DNA from: Pyrus communis
Taxonomy: Eukaryota > Streptophyta > Magnoliopsida > Rosales > Rosaceae
Assembly (NCBI RefSeq): GCF_963583255.1
Contig: NC_084807.1
Location: 2,267,372 to 2,331,371 of the forward strand
Direction: 5' to 3'
Length of the DNA stretch: 64,000 bases
The translations under genes and the position numbers were made by a program. A model generated the notes under the pieces. That model saw nothing but the letters and a program-made list of their open reading frames with translations. It searched no databases and was not told the DNA's origin. Positions within the stretch are counted from its first letter, which is position 1; each line of letters opens with the position of its first letter. Below are positions 45,511 through 60,678 of this stretch, piece after piece.

Positions 45511-47576
45511 ATTTTTTTTTTCAATGTAAAATTATTATTTTTGTGATGGTGAAAATTTGTTGGATTGTGAAAATGTGTTGCAGGTTGTGAATTACTATTA
45601 TTTTACTGTTTTAAGGTTTTGGGAAATGCTATACTATTAGGGGAGGTTGTGTCGAATTTTTTGTACAAATTTGTAGCTTAGGGTTTTCACCATTTAAGTA
45701 TTTTTGGCCAGCTAAAAAAAACACCAGGGGGCCTAGTCGAATGCTGAAGGAGTTAGAGGGCGTACGTCAGACCAACTCCAAGATCAAGATTACGTATGAC
45801 CCGTGACATTGTGGAGTGGCTACCTCACAGCAGCATAGCAGCATTGCTAGTAGCTGTGGTGCTGTTATTCGAGATAATTGTCCTTTTCAACAAGAGTCTT
45901 GGTCAGAAATTCCCGAGGAGACGAAGATATTGGTGCGAGACAAGTTGTCGGTTAGTATATTAATTTTTAGCCTTTATCATTTTTTTTAATTGTGTTTACA
46001 AATATTAAAAACCAAAATATATTATCTTAATATTATTAAATTTGTTACTATTATTTTATTATTTTTCATATTCGTGGTGCATTTATGATTTTGAGGACAT
46101 ATCCCTTGAGGCCATGGCCTACTTAGAGAGGACCTTAGCAATCCGGTACAAACAATGGAAGAACAATTTTCACACGTATTTTAAGCGATGGGATGATCCG
46201 GAGATTGCTCGACTACATGTTCCAGACGAGTTGAAGGACCGGCCAGAGGATTGGGGATGGCTCTGCAAACATTTTACGGACCCAAAATTTGTAGTATGTA
46301 CATAATATTTTAATAATAATTTATTATTGTACATGTTATTTTTTTAAGCTTTTTTTATTAATTTATTTCAAATAGTCGCATTAACATGTATACTGTGTGT
46401 TTAACAGAAGAAATCTATTGCTGGCCAGAAAGCTCGAGAGTCAAAGACACTTCTCCACCATTCTGGTTCGCAGCCCTTTTCGTATAGGCTTAAGGCACGA
46501 CGTGAGGTAAAAGTATTTTAACTTTGAAATTTTATACAATTTATTTTTTATTATTGATTAATAAAATTTTCTTAATGTTTTTTTCTTCAAAGGGCTAAGT
46601 TCCCAGAGATCGACATATTCAAGGACGTTTACATTCAACCTGGTAATGAGACCGCTAATCAGCTTCATGTAAGTATATGTTATTATTCTTATATGTATGA
46701 ATCGTTCAAATATTATTTATATTTTGTTATTAAACATTATATGTTTTTTATTTATTATTACAGGCTACTATGGAGGAAAAGAGCACTGCTGTTCTCCATG
46801 AAGCAGCATCCCAGCTTCCCCCGGAGACCCCGATCGAGGACCTCATGATACCTGAGGATGTAGGTTTTCAAATCATGACTGATGTCCTGGATCAGAACTA
46901 TGGTCGTCATCGTGGCAAGGTTGTTTGAGGTATGAGGAAAGCACAGATTTGTGAGACGGGTGCTTCTTCTTCCAGATCGAACACAACAGAGGTCGATGCA
47001 TTGAAGGCGGAAGTGACGCACCTGAGGACCGAGGGCAAGCAGATGAAGGCACAGTTAAGGGCCCAAGGCGAGGAGATGAAGACCTGTGTCGGGAGGGTGC
47101 AAGAACTTGTACAAGCCATACAGATGTCCGGCCTCCAAATCTCTCTAACTCCACCTTCGACCTTAGAGCCATCTCGCCCTGCCGATACCCAGTAGCCTGA
47201 TGTATTAAACCTAGTTCACTTGTAGTTTTTTCTTTTTTGTTTGGACACCTTGTATGTACATTTTCATATATTTTATAATTAAATACTTTTGCTTGGTTAA
47301 TTAATTATTCTTTAGAATTTAATTACAATATTTATCAAAAATTAATAAAAATAATATTTTTCACTAAAACAAAAAAAAATTATTTCTCACTAAATAAATA
47401 AAAAAAGGGTTTGCGTGATGTATGTTATTTCTTCATCGCGCAAACCCTAGCGTCACTGCCTTGGCACGACGGTTAGAGCGTGATGAAGGTTGTGTTGCGC
47501 AAACCCTTGTGCAACGATTTTTGACTTTGCGTGACGAATGTACGTACGTCGCGTAAAGTGTTTTTTTTTACTAGTG
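45511..47576 (+). mobile_element. CACTA (En/Spm) transposon remnant
   Basis: The right end reads TTTTTACTAGTG, the inverse of the CACTA terminus CACTAGTAAAAA, followed by TAA. The left junction is also preceded by TAA, and the other units show the empty site GTACTACT(A/G)AGTGGCAA. The canonical CACTA end is not visible on the left, so that terminus has decayed or been deleted. Subterminal short repeats of the TTGCGTGACG type lie at 47400-47560, as usual for CACTA elements. Confidence 0.75.
45735..47195 (+). pseudogene. Spliced CACTA-associated plant transposase-like gene, broken
   Basis: Five probable exons, about 45735-45952, 46090-46296, 46409-46506, 46593-46669 and 46764-47195, have GT/AG-like borders. 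The product resembles the plant transposase-like protein of CACTA elements (Transposase_24 type; family named from memory): RGPSRMLKELEG, then SSCGAVIRDNCPFQQ, then MAYLERTLAIRYKQWKN, then a C-terminal coiled-coil-like segment with AEVTHLRTEGKQMKAQLRA. In-frame TGA codons near 45800 and at 46926-46928 stand where Arg (CGA) is likely. Not functional as it stands. Confidence 0.65.
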
Positions 47577-48315
47577 TAAGTGGCAAGATTACTACTATTT
47601 TTTAATTACTATCTTTGGATGAGAAAATTTTAAAATTCTACATAACTTTAGATTTAATTGTTAAAAATACATTGCAAGAATAATGATAAGGAACTCCTCA
47701 AATAATTAAAGCCAAATCTCAAACATTACAAATGTATTACAAAAGGACTTTGGAAATGATACTTCTTAAGGTGTCATTTGAAATTCATCTCTCTTATATA
47801 ACATGTAGTCATTCACAAAGTCCATCCACACACTTTTGAAAGTTATCCGAATCTAGTTAGCTTGACTAAGCACCTGTCTACAAGTAACCCCAATTTTAAT
47901 TAGGGTGATTTAAAAAAAAAAATTGATCAAATATTATGAGTATATTAAAAATGTTTATGCAAATTATAAATATGTCAATTAAATATTGTGGTACACTAAT
48001 ATACTTAAAACATACAAAAATTATAAACTCTGTCACTCTATTCTATACGTATGGCATAGTATAATATCATAGCTGCTTAGTGCTGAGATAGCTTTAATAT
48101 ATAGATATATATTTTTAATTAAAAACCAGTAATAGATTTAATATATAAATGTATACAACTAATTGATGAGATTATTAAGAGCAAGTGGTATTCATTGTCC
48201 ACGAAAAATTTGTGTAAGCATTGATTTTGTATGTCATCCCTCAAAGACAATATATATTTAATTGCAGTTTATTACTTGTTTTTTTATACAAGCAATACTA
48301 CTATTTTAAATTATA
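47577..48315. other. C-D spacer homologous to the A and B upstream flanks
   Basis: No gene seen. It provides the empty sites for the foldback element at 12356, the solo LTR at 34400 and the LINE fragment at 37276. Confidence 0.5.
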
Positions 48316-48606
48316 CTAGCATATGGGCACAAACAAAGTGTGTGAGAAATTTTTTTTTTTTTTGTTTTTGAAATAGAAGGAGAGAGAGGAAAAAAGTGAT
48401 AGAGAATTTTTTTTTTTTTTTTTTTTAAATTAGAGATATGTTAGAATTACATGTATGCGAGGCTTAAAAAAAACAGCAAAATTTAGTTGTGTGAAATTAC
48501 ATTTCTGTCCCATATTTCTTATTCATGTTTTCTTTTAATTAGAGGGTTAAACTGGTAATTTCAGATGATTTTAGTTGACAATGAGTGCTTTTTTAATTAG
48601 TAGAGA
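48316..48606 (-). mobile_element. Complete small non-autonomous Helitron, 291 bp
   Basis: On the minus strand it starts TCTCTACTAATTAAA after an A (48607) and ends CCCATATGCTAG before a T (48315). A short CACAC...TTGTG hairpin lies a few bases from the end. This is the Helitron pattern: no target duplication, insertion between A and T. It is the reference copy for the elements at 1-249 and 42897-43202. Confidence 0.75.
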
Positions 48607-48608
48607 TA

Positions 48609-48971
48609 AGTTTTTTAGTTAAAATGATCTCTGAAATTTCCGTAATTCCTCACTTTGGTCTTTGAGATTTTGAAATCGATGGACGTGGTTCCTAAGTTTG
48701 TCCACCATCAATCATTTTGGTCACTCAATGAAAATTCTCTATTAAATAAGGATAAAATGACAAAAATACCTCAATTTTTGTCAAATCATTTTGGCACATT
48801 GTTAATTAAATTGAGGATATTTTTGTCATTTTGCTCCTTATTTAACAGAATATTTCACGGAATGACCAAAGTGATTGATGGTGGAGAAACTCAGGGATCA
48901 CTCCTATCGATTTCAATCTCGGGATCAAAGTGAGTAGTTATGCTAATCTCAAAAATCATTTTGGCTAAAAA
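48609..48971. mobile_element. Foldback MITE, about 360 bp
   Basis: Inverted arms: TTTTTTAGTTAAAATGAT on the left and the inverse of ATTTTGGCTAAAAAGC on the right. Further in, TCACTTTGGTC mirrors GATCAAAGTGA. No coding. It directly adjoins the Helitron. No target duplication was resolved. Confidence 0.6.
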
Positions 48972-48984
48972 GCTAATTATATAT

Positions 48985-49166
48985 ATATGTGTGTGTATTT
49001 TTAGTATATCGATATTTTTACACTAAGGGGAGGGGGAGTTCGGCAAAGCTGCTCTATAAGCAACCTAATTTGGTATCGAATTCGCTATTCATGAAATTCA
49101 AACCTAAGACCTTTCAATTACAAGTGAAAAGAAATATCACCAGATTATAATACTGAATGAAAAAGT
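48985..49166 (-). mobile_element. SINE, same family as 43508-43689
   Basis: On the minus strand it shares GAATTCGATACC-like and TAAAAATATCGATATACT phrases with the SINE in copy C. It is flanked by an 11-bp duplication TAATTATATAT (48974-48984 and 49167-49177). The A tail is replaced by an AC/AT-rich simple repeat. Confidence 0.7.
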
Positions 49167-49177
49167 TAATTATATAT

Positions 49178-50159
49178 TAAAAAGGAAGAAAAACGTATAA
49201 TAAGTTGAAAGAGGAGTACACATTCATTGGAACTCTCCATGTGAAGATTAAATTTAAATGTAAGCTTGCATTCCTTGGTCACGGGGTTACTAAGAGAATA
49301 TTTATGACATAATATAATATACGAGGCTGCTTAGTGCTGCACCTCTGGAAGCATTAAACTCTATATTAATAGTGCTCAGTGCTGCACTTCTACTATTTAA
49401 TTTGATTATAGGAGCACGGTAATCAACAAAGCCAGTCATCCCTACCCTAAAAGAGAACAATTTCATCTAACAATGGCTATAGTTTTTTTTTTGAAGAACC
49501 AATGGCTATAGTTTGGTACAATATTAGTTGGTCGGTTAACTATCTCCCAATAAGGGCATAACAAAGTGATGCAGTATGATTACTTAAACCACTAGTTTCT
49601 TACTCTTCTTATATTTCGTTCATACGGCTCAGCGGGTAATGGTACAATAATTTCCCTCCCAAATTATATAAGGATAAACTATTACGAGATGATTCAATAA
49701 TTGGGAACGAATTTTAGTCTTGTATTTCACATGTCCTGTCTTATGTTGGTAATCAGCAAAAGGTTGAAATATCTATGTGAATTTTTTATGCAATTTCGGT
49801 ACTGCATGAGTCAAAATCCTGAGTTTAGCACCTTTAAATACAATTATCAAATCATATCCTCTTATTCAAATTAAATCATATCTCCAAAATCTGAGATCCG
49901 TAGGTATCAAATCAAATCATATCCTCTATTCAGGTCTCTTTGTATACACAGTCTGATTATTGCCTTCAATCCCTAACGTTCAAATTTTGGTCTCTAAATT
50001 CAATAGGATTTGTCATCTCTCAAGGATTCTTCAAATCATCTTAATACATCAATCTCAAATTACACGGAAGCGAGGAATAATTTTTGGAAGTTTCTTTTCC
50101 TTATATTTTAAGTTGAAACATTTACATCCTCGACTAAACTTTTTATGAGTTCCGAGGCT
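49178..50159. other. C-D spacer homologous to 15600-16320 and 38470-39330
   Basis: No gene seen. Shared spacer sequence (for example GCTGCTTAGTGCTGCAC) with small internal duplications near 49480 and 49860. Confidence 0.4.
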
Positions 50160-50167
50160 AATAAAAA

Positions 50168-50315
50168 GGGGTATGATATCTACACATCCTATTTTACTTC
50201 TTACACACCTTTTGATAATCTATGTCTGTTGATCTTTTTCAATTCATTTGATCCGACGGTCAAAAATTAAAAAGGTGTTTGAGAAGTAAACTGGGGTGTG
50301 TGGATATCACACCCC
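50168..50315. mobile_element. hAT-type MITE, 148 bp
   Basis: Inverted termini GGGGTATGATATCTACACA and the inverse of TGTGTGGATATCACACCCC. A perfect 8-bp duplication AATAAAAA flanks it (50160-50167 and 50316-50323), the hAT length. The empty site is present in the B-C spacer near 39340. Confidence 0.85.
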
Positions 50316-50323
50316 AATAAAAA

Positions 50324-51077
50324 TTAAGAGCCAAATAGTTTCACCATTACATGAATGCGAGTTGGGAAATTAGCTATTGATCTCAATTGAGTGAGAGCTA
50401 CTTATATAATGCATGTACATCGTTATTGTGGCATTTCATGATAATTTTGTAATAGTATGTGTTGAAAACTTACATATGTCATTGTATCATTAACGTTAAC
50501 TAATCAGCCACATACTTTACATACAAAATGAGGCGAATCTAACGTCCCATCGTTAGTTAATAGACTGATCTTAGAAAACAAGCGAGGGTGATTTTAATAG
50601 CTCGAAGCTATTGGCGAAGCTTTTTAAATTAACTACGTTTGGTGGCCTCTTCCAAAATTTTAATCCCATCACCCACCAGTCCTATTTCTCACTTACATTA
50701 TAATCTCATCCACCATAAAAAATTTAAAATTTAAAATGCTATTTCACAACTGACCATTATTTTTAAAATAACCTCTAATATATGTAAATTCTTTTTTAAC
50801 TTTTAGAAGAATAAATATTAATATGTTTTTTTTAGTAAGAACCATTGTTCCCTTCTTGAATCGCAGCATCACACCTCCATTACCCTAATCGCACCCACAC
50901 TCCCAAGTAATCAAAACCTTTGACACCTACTTGGTGACATCTCCTTTGAGAAGAGAGAAGAATCGAAGGGGAGGAGAGAGGGGGGATGAGAGAGAAGGGG
51001 GGAGAAAGAGAAATAGGGGACAAAGAGAGCAAAACGGCCAATGAGAGATGATAAAGGGAGGGGGAATAGGGTAGGGG
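50324..51077. other. C-D spacer containing empty sites
   Basis: No gene seen. It holds the uninterrupted target of the solo LTR found at 16421, and a G/A-rich tract at 50950-51060. Confidence 0.45.
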
Positions 51078-51559
51078 CATTACCAGTTATATGTTTATAT
51101 ATTAGTTATGTGTAAATAGTAGTGTTTTGTCACATTGACGAAATGCATATGTAATATCAATTGTAACTCCAATATACTCCACTTTGGAGATTAATGCATA
51201 TACAACAAATTTCTCAAATGTTGTCTTATATATTTTTGGTATTTACCATGTTCAATCAACTTGACATCAGAGCAGTTCGCTCTTGGTGACCTATGTGTTT
51301 TAATTTGTGCCCACTTTTTCTTAATATCATGCCCTAAGTGTTCAGTTAGGGTTTGTGGTGTTGTAATTTCCTTTGTTAGACAAAACTGTGAACAAGGTTG
51401 TACATGAACACTAATATACTAGAGTTGTCGTGAACTACAATCTGCTATAATGTCATGAATAGCATTTCTGCTACAGTGCATGCTACAGTGTTTCTCGTAA
51501 ATTGTCTCAATTCCACTGTGTATCTTATGTGCCGTTATTGTTCGTGTTTTAGCTAAATG

Positions 51560-55080
<3,521 letters not shown>

Positions 55081-55393
55081 CTTGAGAAGGAATGTCACAA
55101 GTTATATGTTTATATATTAGTTAAGTATAAATCGTTGTCTTTTGGTTCACATCGACGAAGTATATATGTAATACTAATATAACTCCTATATATACTCCAC
55201 TTTGAAAATTAATGCATATACAAGAAATCTTTATATTACAATATCTAAATTGTAGAACGCGTTTAGTTCTTCGCAAATAGAGTATTAATGTATTGGCTGG
55301 GGCTTGCTTCCAGCGCCTTTAATGGTAAAGCACTTTACCAATGTTTGAATCTTGTTCTTCCTGTGCACTTGAATCATGGCCTATTAATATATC

Positions 55394-58300
55394 TCATATC
55401 TCTCCACCATGGTTGTTTGCAAAGCTCAAATCCGTCTTCACTTTGACTTCTCTTCCGACCTTTTTGTACACAAAAGCATTTGCAATTAACACATAAACGC
55501 ACAAATTTAATGTGCTCAAAACTGCCAGCATCCAATAGAAGTAATCGAGGTGAGCCCGATTGATATTGTCACCAAGCCATTTGTCACCATTTCTTGAGGT
55601 AATTAACTGCGCAACAGATATAATCCAATTGCTAATGAAGCTGCCAACTCCTACACCACTCATAGACGTTGCCGCTCCGATGCTTCTCATTTGCTCCGGC
55701 ATTTCATCGTAGAACAATTCTTGAAGTCCAACCGTGGCGAATGCATTTGCGAGGCCAAGAATCAAGTATTGTGGGAGTAACCACCATACCCTCATTGGTA
55801 CTACTGCTTTAGGTTTATCAATGAGATTGTAGTCTTTTGCAATGTTGAGCCTTTTGGCCTCCACTAGAGCGGACACAACCATAACAAGTATGGATAGAAC
55901 TAGCCCAATGCCGATTCTTTGTAGCACAGTAATACCCGAGGGGTGTCCCGTATATTTTCGGGCTATTGGGACAAAAAACCGGTCGTAGATTGGAACGGCG
56001 ATTAGGATTGCAATGCCAACGAGGCCTTGAAGTGATGCCGCAGGAACCTGGAAATGGGGACCGATCGATCGGATGGTTGTGCTACTTTGTTTGGTGAAGA
56101 AGGTGTGAAGTTGGGCTTCGATTACGCCAAACATTAGGCAACTCAACCATAGGGGGATGAGTCGGAGGACGAGCTTCACTTCTTCCACTTGATTGAGAGA
56201 GCATAGCCTCCATGGATTTCTAGGTATCGTTGATGCATCTAGTTCGTCTATGATCATTGCCTTGTCCAAGCATCTGCATTATTTTTTGTTTTCATTACGC
56301 AACATAAGCTTGTTATTTACAATTGTTGAGAATATGAATATCGCATCCGGAAAATTAGAGCCAAATGGACTAGCTATGTACTTTTACTATAGGAAAAATG
56401 GGGAAAAACAGCCATGGGAAAAAGAATGTAATCTATGAATGCACGTGGACACCCTAACTAGATGTTCGGACGTCTCCGTCATCTGTGACTATATATCTGT
56501 ATCTTTCTATATAACCTAAAATTGTTTAGTCATTGACTAAGTGATTATAATCAATGAATGCATGTGGACAATACAGAGATTCAGCAAACAAGTATCGAGC
56601 TAGACGTACGCACACGACAAAGGAAGCAGCTGATCAATACATTTAGAGTTTTGAGTTTAGGACAACAGAGGTTCGGACGTCTAAGTTTTCTGTTAACCAT
56701 CTATGACTATATATATCTATATCCTTCTACATAACCTAAAATTGTTTAGTAATTGACCAAGTCATTATTTTATGTGTCCGTTTTGCTCAAATGAACGACA
56801 AAAATGTGACAAATTATGATCAACTGTTAATCCAAAGGTCAAAAATCTGTGTTTCTCATTTACCTGCCCAATAAATTAATCTAACCCATTGAAATGATTA
56901 GAGGCTCCTTGTTGCTCAAATGACCCTTTGGTTAGCACTCATACGAGTAGGATTCTCTCCCCTCTTTTTTTCCCTACCCTTCCCTCCCCTCTTATTTGAA
57001 CGGTCACGGTTAAGCCACGTCAATATCTTATATTAATTTTTTGTAGAAAGAGAAAGACAAAATAAAGAATGTAAGAGGAGGGGATGGAAAGAGGAGGGAA
57101 GAGAATCCTAGTCCGCACCGATACAGTGTATATATGTCCATATGTATGATCTTGATGTCGCATTAGAATTCATATCGAATAATGAAATTTTATATTACAT
57201 TTCCATCATGATCATTGTATAGTTTTAACAATTGAAAATATTTCTAATCTGTTTATTTTTTACATTTGAGAATCGTGAATATATCATAATCATACATTTT
57301 CGCTCCATATTTCCTTAACACATAGATTAACCCTAACGGTTTCCTTTATTAAAATTATATGACTAATAGATTTTCAATTGTGCTGATCTTTTATATGAAT
57401 TTATTTTTGAAGAAAGAATCGAAAAATGAACGATTTGAATCATGAGAGCACATTATAAACATGAAAGAGTAGTACTTTATGCAATATTAAGTTTGTACCT
57501 GAGTTGATTAGTACGAGCCACAACTAGAGGCTGCGACTGACCTTGTAGCAGGGCTTCACCCTCGTCATCTCCATAATAAACACACTCGCAATTGAGTGCC
57601 TTATTGACATGCCATTTCCGAGCTGCTGCAACGAGCACTTGTACCACCATAGTAAAAGGGCTCCCTGGAGGCATTTGCTCCCTGTACCTCTTAGTTCCCA
57701 CCAAAAAAGATACTAGTGACACCACCAAAACCCCTGCCAATATTCCAAACCCTAATCCCCACCCAATATTATCCTACAAGTGTGGTAATTTCGATTAATT
57801 AGTGTACATGACTAATTAATTTATCAACATAAAAAAAATCTAGTTACCTTTTTTTGTGATATTTTATATTAGTATTTGAAATATCCTTATTAAATTATTA
57901 ATTGTATAATATGCCATGTCGTTTTTAATTTCGTGACATGTTTGGTTTTCTTACTAAGTTTTCATGTCACTGTGATAATATTTCTTTCTTTAAAATTCTA
58001 TATTTGTTGCTTCTGATGTTGTAGATATCAACTTGTATGATATTTCTTTGCACACCTCCACCTTAATTTAAACACGTTTGCATGCATGTGTCTTTGCTTC
58101 TCTCAATACTAATTCTAGTTATCATTGGAGAGAAGAAAAGGTGATTAGTGACCACTCTATTATGGTGACTTTCCAAAGTTATTAGCTAGACGTGTCCTCC
58201 TTTGTGGCCATGCAATTGACACCTCTTGCATCAACTAGATGACTAAGCCAATAGTATTGCATGCACAGTATTAGCTCTCCTCATCTTTACACGCATGAGC

Positions 58301-59467
58301 TTATTGAAGAACTAGCTAGATCCATTGGTTTCAAGCCTTGCCACGTCACACCATCCAATCGAATTATAACGGTAGCCGCCTCTGTGTTGTATGAATAGGA
58401 GCTTTACTCCATTGTTTTTGGAGCATGTAAAATAAGGCAGCATGCAATATGAGACTTCACGTGGATTCTATGTGTGTGTGTATATATATATGTATTTATA
58501 CAGAGAGAGATTAGAAAAGAAAAGAGTAGAATATACATGACATTGGTTGTGATCAAGTTCGTAGAGCTTGGAACTTGGATTGGAACACTAAGGCTCTAGT
58601 TTCGTATTTGAGGTAGGGTTTTTTCGGGAAACTTATCATTATTAGGGTATTTGTCTTGTTTAAACTTTGTGAAATATGTGTTATATACTTGGTATATTTA
58701 GAACTAATATAATTGTTTATATTCGAAGTTTGATATATTATTGTTATTTTTGATAATGTGGATATTGTGACAGTGCTGATTTTATAATTTGTGTGTGGTA
58801 AACTTAGATTAAGTATTGTTTTTAATACAACATAAAAGATTCAACAAAAAGAAAGAGGGGCACAAAATTCAATAAAAGTCAACAAGGTATTTCATTCAGA
58901 GAAATGCTAAGGAAACTCTCTCAAAGTGGAACTTTTCATGGACTATGTCGCCTCACAGTTTAATATCAATTCTCATGTCAACATTATAAAACATAATGTT
59001 AAAAACATGACGTAGAAGATGATCAATAAAAAATTACACTTTTCAGAAAGTCTCCTTGACATTTCTCTTTCATGAATATACAAGTTAGTAGTGTATTCAC
59101 AATTATTGACCAAACAAAATAGCTTATTCAATAATTTGAAGTATGTTTTTATTTTTATGAACTATTATAATCTAAATACTTTTGGGAGGAGTGGGAATCT
59201 AAAAGTAGTTATTACCTGGAGATATACGACTCCTAGTGTGGCAGAAGTGGCACCAAATACCACCCCCAAGTACCACCAGTTGAAGAAGGAGCTCTTGACC
59301 TTTATCTCTTCAGGCGTGTTCTCATCGAACTGGTCTGCTGCAAATGTTTGCACGCATGGCTTCTGCCCACCTTCAGCCACCGATAAAATGTACAGCGCCA
59401 CAAAGAACACTACTCGGCCACTTTGTGAAGGAATTATTGAGACGGACAGAGTCAAAAGAACCATGCC
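55394..59467 (-). CDS. NRT1/PTR family (NPF5-like) transporter, copy D, exons 3-5 (5' end not in window)
   Basis: Exons on the minus strand are 59216-59467, 57499-57773 and 55394-56273, all open with the same sizes, borders and phases as copies B and C. ADQFDE and FFNWWY are in exon 3. Exon 5 carries VPIYDR, ANAF in place of the ADAF of copy C, and NRAHLDYFYW. The exon 4 loop differs (RYREQMPPGSP, VVQVLVAAARKWHVNK). Exons 1 and 2 are not found up to base 64000: intron 2 contains AT-rich sequence, nested MITEs and an L1 LINE that runs off the window. They may lie beyond it or be lost, so the gene could be intact, interrupted or a 5'-truncated pseudogene. Confidence 0.8.
56948..57110. mobile_element. 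MITE in intron 4 of copy D
   Basis: Inverted termini TAGGATTCTCTCCCCTC and the inverse of GAGGGAAGAGAATCCTA enclose about 163 bp. Copy B reads across the site near 27600. No clear target duplication. A related terminus fragment lies near 39505. Confidence 0.65.
57868..58820. other. Non-homologous block in intron 3 of copy D
   Basis: Intron 3 of D matches A, B and C up to about 57867 and again from about 58830, but this 950-bp block has no counterpart there. It has no clear open frame, inverted ends or target duplication. It replaces, rather than interrupts, the segment the other copies share, so it could be an indel-mediated replacement or an unrecognised element. Confidence 0.4.
58899..59067. 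mobile_element. MITE in intron 3 of copy D
   Basis: Inverted termini GAGAAATGCTAAGGAAACT and the inverse of GTCTCCTTGACATTTCTC. Flanks TTTCATTCA and TTTCATGAA match at 7 of 9 positions, a possible Mutator-type duplication. Absent from copies A and B at the same place. About 150 bp from exon 3. Confidence 0.65.
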
Positions 59468-60325
59468 CTACAATATGATATATAAGCCATGAACACAACT
59501 ACACAAATATATCTATCCAATCAAACTTGATTAATGTTTTCTTGTCAAATAAACTGGCTACGTTCTATCCATATTATAATTGAAACTGTAAATCTGAACA
59601 CATTTAGGATACGGCTTTCTAACTTATGTAACAGTTCAGATCATAGTTACCAAATACGGAGTAGGGTTCGAATTCGATGTTCGGTTTTTTCTAAATTAGT
59701 TAAAGAATGTAAATTGGCATTAAGTCTAATCTTTTTGTTATTGTATAGTATTAAATATTGTAAAAAGCTAGCTAAATAACTTATCATCTCATACAACATT
59801 CTCTATTTTAACAAACAATATAATATCTTATGAGATCTTCAATTAGTACCTCACATATTATTAAATACACACTACAAAATTTATTACTACATGACCTATA
59901 TATATACTATAACATGAATTGACTATTTAGGTTTCATAAGATTTAAAAATAATATAAATTCTTTTAATACCCCAAATTAATTTCAACATGTATATAAGAT
60001 CATTTTTCATCAAACTTTCAAAACCACTTTTCACCCTCAATTGTAGAACAAAACCGTAAAAAGAATTAATATGCAGAAGTATACTAGGTGAGTAGAAACC
60101 AAAAAGCTATGATGAATATGATATGAAGCACACAACAATCTATTGAATTTCATATCCTGCAATATACCAGAATGATTAATACAAACTAACAAAGCATGAG
60201 GTGAGAAACGCAGACGCAAATTGTTATTTAAGACGAAGACTCAAAGATTTTTTGGAAACTTGGGGTCTTTATATTGATTTTGACATAGGTGTGTGCGTCT
60301 GAGTAAGAAAATGAAGTGTATTATG
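59468..60325. other. Intron 2 (or 5' flank) of copy D
   Basis: 59468-59640 matches intron 2 of A and C. 59690-59830 resembles part of the foreign block in intron 2 of copy B. The rest to 60325 is AT-rich and unassigned. No exon 2 homology was found. Confidence 0.4.
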
Positions 60326-60675
60326 ATGCTAGGGAGACAAAATTTAGAGATAAAATTTGTAAACTAAATGATCTATCACTAATAGGAATGAACATGTTTA
60401 TCATCGGTTAACTAATATACCAAGGGTAATGCTAGGGAGACTAAATTTGACGACTAAATTGGCAAACTAAATGATGTGTCATCAATAGGAATGAACACGT
60501 TTATCAATGCTTAAGTAATAAATCAATCATCACATTTCATATATCTTTTAGTTTCCAATATCTAGTCTATAAATTTAGTTTTCATAGCATTACCCATAAA
60601 GGGATCATTAACTTCCATATCCTTTAGTTTCTATTTTTTTTTTCTTTTTACAAATTAAGTCTCCCTAACATTAAT
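60326..60675. mobile_element. MITE interrupted by another MITE of the same family
   Basis: Outer element: left part 60326-60424 (TGATGCTAGGGAGACAAAAT) and right part 60598-60675 (to the inverse terminus AAGTCTCCCTAACATTA). Inside it, 60425-60597 is a complete second copy with termini GGTAATGCTAGGGAGACT and GCATTACCC. The outer copy must be the older. Confidence 0.6.
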
Positions 60676-60678
60676 CTT

